Assembly (NCBI GenBank): GCA_023427865.1
Contig: JAEYZV010000041.1
Span: forward strand, 1-14,374
Direction of reading: 5' to 3'
DNA from: Acidobacteriota bacterium
GTDB taxonomy: Bacteria > Acidobacteriota > Vicinamibacteria > Vicinamibacterales > Vicinamibacteraceae
Length of the DNA stretch: 14,374 bases
Every line of letters begins with the position of its first letter. The first letter of the stretch is position 1. The notes beneath the pieces are model-generated. The model saw only the letters and a program-made list of their open reading frames with translations, ran no database searches and was not told the DNA's origin. This document shows positions 1-4,667 of this stretch, piece by piece. The translations under genes and the position numbers were made by a program.

Positions 1-163
1 CATGCGCCGCTTCCTGCGCCTGCGCTGACGCCCGGAACGCCACGGGGCGCGACGGGAAGTCCGCCCGCCCCCCGAGACCTGACCAGTTCCAGGTGCCCGC
101 TCCGTCACCTGGCCCCTGGACATCTTGCTGTGTCCCGAATCGGTTGCCCGGTCCGTGCCTCGA

Positions 164-197
164 CCTGTTACCTGAAACCTGCCCTCCCTGTTACCTG
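164..197 (-). repeat. Degenerate CAGGTAA heptad repeat, copy 1
   Basis: Read on the minus strand, CAGGTAACAGG occurs twice (plus coordinates 187-197 and 164-174). Between them the CAGG word recurs at intervals of roughly 7 to 9 bases (CAGGTAA, CAGGGAGGG, CAGGTTT, CAGGTAA, CAGG). It begins 4 bases past the stop codon of the Gly/Tyr/Arg-rich gene. The same unit recurs upstream of hemB at 8618-8688, and the 13-mer TTCAGGTAACAGG is identical in both places. Function unknown. Confidence 0.7.
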
Positions 198-201
198 CCC
201 C

Positions 202-864
202 TTACCTATACCGGCCCTCGCGATACCCACGGTCGTACCCCTGACGAAACGCATCGCGGTACTCGGCCTTGTATCGATCGCGCGAACCGTACCGGTTGTT
301 GTAGCCGTCGTCGCCCGAGCGGTACTTCTTCTTGCGAGTGGGTTCGTAGCGATCGCCGTCGCGCGCGTCGTTACGGCCATCGCGATAGCCGTCCTCGAAA
401 CCACGCTGTGCTGCCTGGCCGCCGTAGTACCCGCCGCCCGGATATCCGTAGCCGCCGCGCGGCGCCTGTGGATAGCCGTACACGCCACCACCGGGATATC
501 CGTAGCCGTAGTCGCGATAGCCGCCGCGCGAGTAATGGCGGTCGTATCCGGCGTTGTAGCCTTCCGCGAAGCCGCGCCGGTAGGCGTCGTCCATGGCGCC
601 GCTGTTGCCCCAGCCCGCGGCTCCTCGACGGAACTGCTCATGCTGGCGGTAGTCGCGTCGACGACGGCTGCGCGCGTCGCGCTCGCCTTCGCGCTGCCCC
701 TGGCTGTAGCCCTGGTTGTACGCGCGCTGGAAGTCGCCCCGCGGGACCGCGCGGCCGGTGCCCCACTGGGCGGTGACGATCCCGGGTTCGGCGGCGGCAA
801 CCGGAGCCGGGGTGCCGACCGTCAGGAGCGAGGCGAGTGCGAGGAGGGGAACTGTCGGTTTCAT
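202..864 (-). CDS. Secreted Gly/Tyr/Arg-rich repeat protein, function unknown
   Basis: The product is 220 residues. It opens with a Sec-type signal peptide (Lys at 3, hydrophobic stretch 5-22, likely cleavage after the Ala run near 23-25), so it should be exported. The mature part carries four copies of a short motif close to A-(Y/F)-x2-G-(Y/F)-x2-G-x3-(G/D), near residues 45-64, 91-108, 153-167 and 202-217. Between copies two and three lies a glycine/tyrosine/proline segment (about 115-150) with repeated GYGYP units. I recognise no enzyme family; small exported proteins of this composition are familiar from Acidobacteriota, which is recall and not a search result. The start at 864 is supported by an AGAGGA ribosome-binding site about 6 bases upstream, and a sigma-54-like promoter sits at 897-913. 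CAGG heptad repeats lie directly past its stop codon. A structural or cell-surface role is possible but not shown. Confidence 0.75.
   Translation of the reverse strand: MKPTVPLLALASLLTVGTPAPVAAAEPGIVTAQWGTGRAVPRGDFQRAYNQGYSQGQREGERDARSRRRRDYRQHEQFRRGAAGWGNSGAMDDAYRRGFAEGYNAGYDRHYSRGGYRDYGYGYPGGGVYGYPQAPRGGYGYPGGGYYGGQAAQRGFEDGYRDGRNDARDGDRYEPTRKKKYRSGDDGYNNRYGSRDRYKAEYRDAFRQGYDRGYREGRYR
440..508 (-). repeat. Internal 15-bp direct repeat encoding the GYGYP units
   Basis: The 15-base string GGATATCCGTAGCCG occurs exactly at 440-454 and again at 494-508 inside the Gly/Tyr/Arg-rich gene. In the coding direction it gives the tyrosine-glycine-tyrosine-proline units. The two copies fit growth of the central low-complexity segment by internal duplication. 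Confidence 0.7.
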
Positions 865-896
865 GGTGTCCTCTTTCCGCAGACGCCATGAACGAG

Positions 897-913
897 ATCA
901 ATCAACGTGCCAG
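897..913 (-). promoter_or_regulatory. Candidate sigma-54 promoter of the Gly/Tyr/Arg-rich gene
   Basis: On the minus strand the site reads CTGGCACGTTGATTGAT. The -24 half (CTGGCACG) matches the RpoN consensus fully, and five bases separate TGGCAC from a TTGA that stands where TTGC is expected. The one serious defect is GA in place of the near-invariant -12 GC. Placement is good: the transcript would start near 885-888, giving a leader of about 22-25 bases with the ribosome-binding site in it. No activator site was identified. Chance remains possible. Confidence 0.4.
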
Positions 914-953
914 CCCTGGTGTCCGCCACGTAGGACGGCCGGCTGGCGGTTTG

Positions 954-976
954 GGCGAGCGTGCTGCCGGCTCGCC
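954..976 (-). terminator. Possible hairpin terminator after the 165-residue membrane protein gene
   Basis: GGCGAGC (954-960) pairs with GCTCGCC (970-976) around a 9-base loop, six bases past the stop codon of the upstream minus-strand gene. There is no U-run, only a short CAAACC on the minus strand, so intrinsic termination is doubtful. It lies before the sigma-54-like site and would separate the two transcription units. Confidence 0.35.
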
Positions 977-981
977 TTCGT

Positions 982-1479
982 TCATTCCGTCCAGACGAGG
1001 ACGCGCGAGTCGCCGCGCTTGCGGACGAACAAGGGGCCGGGGCCGGCGCTCTCGACGTCCGCGATCGACAGCCGCACCTTGTCGAGCTCGACGTTGTCCA
1101 CGTTGATGTCCATGCGGCCGTCCGGTGCCATGCGAAGCATCCAGAAGGGCAGCGTCAGTCGCACGAGCTTGCCTTCCTTGTCGGAGAACACGAGCACATG
1201 GAGGTTCGTCACCGGGCCCGCGTTGCGTGCCTGGCGGGCGGTCAGGGCCTTTCGCGAGATCATCGGCCCGGACTCGCCGTCCTCCACGAGCGGCGGGACG
1301 CCCTCGAACCGCTGCAGGACCTTCTCCGCCTCGCGTTCGTAATCGGCGCGCGAGGACTGCTCGCTCACATGGACCTGCTTGCGCACGAACCAGGCGCAGC
1401 TCCCCACGAGCGCGGCCAGGCCCACGCACAGCACGAGCACGGTGCCGAGCAGGATCGGGAGCCAGCGACGTGAGGCCAT
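982..1479 (-). CDS. Single-pass membrane protein, function unknown
   Basis: The product is 165 residues. A hydrophobic segment at about 7-31 follows a short N-terminus with two arginines, so it should be an uncleaved membrane anchor with the remaining ~130 residues outside the cytoplasm. The soluble part begins with a charged helix (about 38-60) and continues with alternating hydrophobic and charged residues that look like a small beta-rich domain (about 88-160). I do not recognise the family. The start lies 15 bases past the stop of the TPR gene, without a clear Shine-Dalgarno site, which suggests one transcript and translational coupling with that gene. A joint envelope role with the TPR protein is inferred from position only. 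Confidence 0.7.
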   Translation of the reverse strand: MASRRWLPILLGTVLVLCVGLAALVGSCAWFVRKQVHVSEQSSRADYEREAEKVLQRFEGVPPLVEDGESGPMISRKALTARQARNAGPVTNLHVLVFSDKEGKLVRLTLPFWMLRMAPDGRMDINVDNVELDKVRLSIADVESAGPGPLFVRKRGDSRVLVWTE

Positions 1480-1494
1480 CTGAGCAGGGAGACG

Positions 1495-2715
1495 TTATCC
1501 GCGAGACAGTCGTTCGAGCAACTGCTGCGCCGCGCGGGCTCCTTCCGGATCGTTGCCCCGCTCGAGCAGCGGCACGGCCTTGTCGGCCTGCCAGCGCGCC
1601 TGGGTGACGTCGCCGAGCGCCAGCGAGACCTCCGCGAGCTCGAGGTGGCTGCGGCCGCGCACCCAGTCACGCGCCTGTGGTGCGGCGAGGCCCTCGAGCA
1701 GGTCGACGCGTGCGTCGACCTGCCGCTCGGTCTGCCGGCGCGCCTGCGCACGCTTCAGGCGCCACAGCGCCTCCTCGCCGAACATGCGCTGCCTTTCGTC
1801 GCGGGCGGTCCACGCGATGCCTTCCGTCAGCCAGCGCTCGGCGTCTGCCGGCCGGCCGGCGCGCAGCGCGGTCGCCCCCGTCTCGAGCCAGAGCAGGCGG
1901 TTGCGAGGGAAGGCTTCGCGGAGCCTGGCGAGCACGCCGAGCGCGTCGTCCCAACGCTTCTCGCGGTTGTAGAGCAGCACCAGGGCGAAACGCGCCTCGG
2001 TCTGCACGCGGCTCGAGTCGGTCATGGCGGCCTGCTCCACCAGCTGCAGCCCGCGTTGCCGGTCGCCGTCCATGCCCGCGATGTAGGCCACGAGTCGCGC
2101 CGGCAGGTTCAGGCCTGCGATCACATACCGGTAGGTGCCGAGGATCAGGCGAGGTTCCGGCGCCTGCGGATCGAGCTCGGCGGCCTTCTCCGCCGTACGG
2201 TAGGCCCGCCGCGCGGCGCCGAACGCCCGCCCCATGCGTCCCTCGATGGACGCGGCGTAGGTCGCCTGCAATCCCAGCGCCGACGCCAGTTCGTACAGGG
2301 CGCGCGGGTTCTCCGGCTGGCGTGACACGCGTGCCTCGGCGCGTTCGATCGCCATCGATAGATAGCCACGGAACGTGTTGGCGACCTCGGGCGGCGGCGG
2401 ACCGAGCTGCACGTCCTTCCGGGACACCTTGCCGAGATATTCGTCCACGAGCACGGTACCGCGGCCGAAGAGCAGGCGGAGCCACGTGATGGACGCGAGT
2501 GCACGATAGGTGGTCGGTAACTCCGGTTCTAACTCGACGATCGTCTGAAGTTCGCGCACGGCCCGATCGTGGTCGAGCTCGTACGCGGCGACATAGGCGG
2601 CGTGCAGGCGTGTTTCGATCGCTGCGTCCTGGGCGTGGCCGCTCCGGTCACCGTGACACGAGATCACGAGTGCGATCGTCGCGATCCGGAGTATGCTAAG
2701 CACGCGGTAACGCAT
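1495..2715 (-). CDS. Exported TPR-type protein, probable lipoprotein
   Basis: The product is 406 residues. The N-terminus (Arg2, Arg4, hydrophobic 5-19) ends in a lipobox-like V-I-S-C with Cys20, so either lipid attachment at Cys20 or Sec cleavage near Ala28 is plausible. The rest is almost wholly helical with TPR-like spacing: a first pair at about 30-75, a block at 120-200 that includes 'NPRALYELASALG' and 'AAELDPQAPEPRLILG', a block at 220-300, and a last repeat at 350-395. These are tetratricopeptide-type scaffolds that bind other proteins; the partner is unknown. I chose the start at 2715 because GGGAGGG lies just upstream (2719-2725) and the signal sequence begins there. The longer reading to 2970 would put a non-signal N-terminus across the divergent gene. 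It is followed after 14 bases by the membrane protein gene. Confidence 0.85.
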   Translation of the reverse strand: MRYRVLSILRIATIALVISCHGDRSGHAQDAAIETRLHAAYVAAYELDHDRAVRELQTIVELEPELPTTYRALASITWLRLLFGRGTVLVDEYLGKVSRKDVQLGPPPPEVANTFRGYLSMAIERAEARVSRQPENPRALYELASALGLQATYAASIEGRMGRAFGAARRAYRTAEKAAELDPQAPEPRLILGTYRYVIAGLNLPARLVAYIAGMDGDRQRGLQLVEQAAMTDSSRVQTEARFALVLLYNREKRWDDALGVLARLREAFPRNRLLWLETGATALRAGRPADAERWLTEGIAWTARDERQRMFGEEALWRLKRAQARRQTERQVDARVDLLEGLAAPQARDWVRGRSHLELAEVSLALGDVTQARWQADKAVPLLERGNDPEGARAAQQLLERLSRG

Positions 2716-2738
2716 CGTCCCTCCCGGAGCTGACACGA

Positions 2739-3062
2739 ATGGCCAAATCACGTAAGTCGACGAGAACCAGTCTGCGCGGCGACAACCGCGAACTGCTGAC
2801 GTGGGCCCTGCAGGGCCTCGAGCAGGAGATCGCGAGCACACGCCAGCGGTTGCAGGAGCTCGAGGCACAGGCGCGCCAGCTTCGCGCATCGACGCGCAGC
2901 ACCGGCCCGGCGGCCAGTGCGTCCGCTGCTGCGCCTGAAGCCGCCACCGCGCCGAGCGCCAAGGGCACACGCAAGCGCCGCAAGCTCAGTGCCGACGCCC
3001 GTCGGCGGATTGCCGAGGCGCAGAAGCGCCGCTGGGCGAAGGCGAAGGCTGCCAAGCAGTAG
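2739..3062 (+). CDS. Small basic coiled-coil protein, possible DNA-binding protein
   Basis: The product is 107 residues and strongly basic. Residues 14-50 form a leucine-patterned helix likely to be a coiled coil (LEQEIASTRQRLQELEAQ), so it probably self-associates. An Ala/Pro/Ser-rich linker spans about 51-74. The C-terminus (77-107) is a Lys/Arg-rich helix with the pattern LSADARRRIAEAQKRRWAK. That resembles the NUMOD3-like and histone-tail-like helices found in small DNA-binding proteins; this is my reading of the pattern, not a domain hit. A nucleoid-associated or regulatory role is inferred. The start is set by CGGAG at 2725-2729, nine bases before the ATG. Its start codon is only 23 bp from that of the divergent TPR gene, so its promoter must lie inside that gene; a weak -10-like TATGCT occurs at 2692-2697. 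It is convergent with hemL. Confidence 0.85.
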   Translation: MAKSRKSTRTSLRGDNRELLTWALQGLEQEIASTRQRLQELEAQARQLRASTRSTGPAASASAAAPEAATAPSAKGTRKRRKLSADARRRIAEAQKRRWAKAKAAKQ

Positions 3063-3066
3063 CGTG

Positions 3067-3085
3067 CACGCCCCGGCGGCGCGTG
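3067..3085. terminator. Possible hairpin between convergent genes
   Basis: CACGC (3067-3071) pairs with GCGTG (3081-3085), with two further C-G pairs beyond one mismatch and a 3-base loop. It sits in the 32-bp gap between the coiled-coil protein gene and the end of hemL and could act in either direction. No T-run follows on either strand, so the call is weak. Confidence 0.3.
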
Positions 3086-3094
3086 AGCGCGGCA

Positions 3095-4387
3095 TCAGGC
3101 CGGGCGTGCCGCCCTGAATGCCTTGCGGGCCGCACTGATCGTGGCGTCGACGTCGCCCGTACGGTGCGCGCCCGAGAGGAACCAGGCCTCGAACTGCGAC
3201 GGCGGCAGGTAGATGTCCTGCGAAAGCATCGACTGGAAGAAGCGGCCGTATGCCGCCGTATCTGCAAGCCGTGCATCGTCGTAGTTCATCACCGGCCGAT
3301 CGATGAAGAAGACGGTCAGCAGCGATCCGACGCGATTGATGCTGATGTCCGCGCCGGCGCGGTGCGCGGCGTCCGACAGGCCCTCGGCCAGCAGTGCGCC
3401 GAGCTTCTCGAGCTTCCGGTACAACTTGTCGCTCAGTTGCGACAGCGCCCACAGCCCGGCGGTCATCGCCAGCGGATTTCCCGACAGCGTCCCCGCCTGG
3501 TACACCGGTCCGTCCGGCGACACCTGCCGCATCAGGTCCTCGCGCCCGCCGTACGCACCCACGGGCAATCCTCCGCCGATGATCTTGCCGAGGCAGGTGA
3601 GGTCCGGCCGTACGCCGAGTACGTACTGGGCGCCGCCGCGCGAGGCGCGAAATCCGCTGATCACCTCGTCGAACACCAGGAGCGCGCCGGTGCGATCGCA
3701 GAGAGCGCGCAGCCCCTCGAGGAACCCGGGCACCGGGGGGACCACCCCCATGTTGCCGGCAATCGGCTCGACGAGCACGGCCGCCACGCCACCAGTCGCC
3801 TGCGCGACGACGCGCTCGACGGACGCGAGGTCGTTGTAGCGCGCGGTGAGCGTCAGCGCTGCCGCGGCTCCCGGCACGCCGGGCGACGTCGGCACGCCGA
3901 GCGTGATGGCGCCACTGCCGGCCTCCACGAGGAACCCGTCCGCATGGCCGTGGTAACAGCCGGCGAACTTCACGATGGCGTCGCGCCCGGTCGCGGCGCG
4001 TGCCACGCGCAGCGCGCTCATCGTGGCCTCGGTCCCCGAACTGGTGAAGCGCACGAGCTCCATCGACGGGACCAGCGAGCGCACCGCCTCGGCCAGCTCG
4101 ATCTCCAGGCGTGTCGGCGCCCCGAAGCTCGTGCCGCGTGCGGCAACCCGCGCCAGTTCCTGCAGCAGGCCCTTGGGCGCGTGGCCATGGATCAGCGGTC
4201 CCCACGACATGACGTAGTCGATGTAGGTCCGACCATCCTCGTCCTTGATGCGCGCACCTTTGGCGCTCTTGATGAAACGGGGCGTGCCGCCGACCGCCTT
4301 GAACGCCCGAACCGGGCTGTTCACCCCCCCGGGCATCACCTGCCGTGCACGGTCGAAGAGCTTGTCGTTGCGAGAAGTGCGCGTCAT
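3095..4387 (-). CDS. hemL: Glutamate-1-semialdehyde 2,1-aminomutase
   Basis: This PLP enzyme converts glutamate-1-semialdehyde to 5-aminolevulinate in the cytoplasm, the second step of the C5 route to tetrapyrroles; it receives its unstable substrate from HemA. The product is 430 residues, the normal family length. It starts with the typical 'MPGGVNSPVRAF' segment (18-29). 'SSGTEATMSALRVAR' (116-130) binds the cofactor phosphate, 'CYHGHADG' lies at 144-151, 'VFDEVISGFR' holds the PLP-ring aspartate at 240, and 'CLGKIIGGGLPVGAYGG' carries the Schiff-base lysine at 268. All key residues are intact. The ATG at 4387 has no Shine-Dalgarno site; directly upstream is a pyrimidine tract of two TTCTTCC heptamers. 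The gene is separated from the rest of the heme operon by the oppositely directed TonB receptor gene, so it has its own promoter. Confidence 0.97.
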   Translation of the reverse strand: MTRTSRNDKLFDRARQVMPGGVNSPVRAFKAVGGTPRFIKSAKGARIKDEDGRTYIDYVMSWGPLIHGHAPKGLLQELARVAARGTSFGAPTRLEIELAEAVRSLVPSMELVRFTSSGTEATMSALRVARAATGRDAIVKFAGCYHGHADGFLVEAGSGAITLGVPTSPGVPGAAAALTLTARYNDLASVERVVAQATGGVAAVLVEPIAGNMGVVPPVPGFLEGLRALCDRTGALLVFDEVISGFRASRGGAQYVLGVRPDLTCLGKIIGGGLPVGAYGGREDLMRQVSPDGPVYQAGTLSGNPLAMTAGLWALSQLSDKLYRKLEKLGALLAEGLSDAAHRAGADISINRVGSLLTVFFIDRPVMNYDDARLADTAAYGRFFQSMLSQDIYLPPSQFEAWFLSGAHRTGDVDATISAARKAFRAARPA

Positions 4388-4667
4388 GGAAGAAGGAAGA
4401 AGGAACTGCTCCTTGTACCACGCTGGGACGGCTTCATGGATCGACGGCCCACTCGCCTTGGATCGGCGCTGCGGGTGCCGTGTCCGGGAACGCACACGTG
4501 TGGGACGGGTTGCGGAGTCCGGGGGTGAGCACCAGGGACTCGTCACGCATTCGAGGCTATCCAGCACAAAGGTTGCCGCCAGGGTTGCGGGTGGAACGTC
4601 CAGTGCACCAGTACGGGCCCGTCCTGCGCGCGAGACTCGCGCAGCCAACAACGGAGGGGAGTCCGAG
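4388..4667. promoter_or_regulatory. Divergent control region between hemL and the TonB receptor
   Basis: This 280-bp gap must hold the start signals for hemL (minus) and the TonB receptor gene (plus). I see no convincing sigma-70 hexamer pair for either. Visible elements are: a purine tandem repeat GGAAGAA x2 plus GGAA at 4388-4405; a perfect palindrome CACACGTGTG at 4493-4502; a CAGCAC-N5-TTGC string at 4562-4576, with sigma-54 spacing but AG in place of the -24 GG; and a good ribosome-binding site (GGAGGGGAG, 4653-4661) for the receptor. Reading frames that run through this gap show no recognisable protein. Confidence 0.5.
4493..4502. promoter_or_regulatory. Perfect 10-bp palindrome, candidate operator
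   Basis: CACACGTGTG is its own reverse complement. It lies near the middle of the hemL/receptor divergent gap, 106 bp from the hemL start and 166 bp from the receptor start. A dimeric regulator could bind it, but no known operator is recognised and one palindrome of this length can occur by chance. Confidence 0.25.

Noticed and set aside
1..28. Possible 3' end of a plus-strand gene (frame ending RRFLRLR and TGA at 26-28)
   Set aside because: Eight or nine codons at the window edge are too little to tell a real C-terminus from chance. The rest of 1-163 shows no gene.
130..891. Plus-strand open frame rich in Val/Ala opposite the repeat protein gene
   Set aside because: It has no ribosome-binding site or family signature; the minus strand has a ribosome-binding site, a signal peptide and ordered repeats.
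2716..2970. Longer N-terminus for the TPR protein
   Set aside because: It would run through the divergent coiled-coil gene, and the strong ribosome-binding site and signal sequence both point to the start at 2715.
4562..4576. Sigma-54 promoter for the TonB receptor (CAGCAC-N5-TTGC)
   Set aside because: The -24 element lacks the near-invariant GG and the site lies about 90 bases from the start codon, so support is too weak for a separate feature.
4245..4667. Earlier start for the TonB receptor
   Set aside because: The extra residues look like no receptor domain, would overlap hemL, and would bury the signal peptide that begins at 4668.
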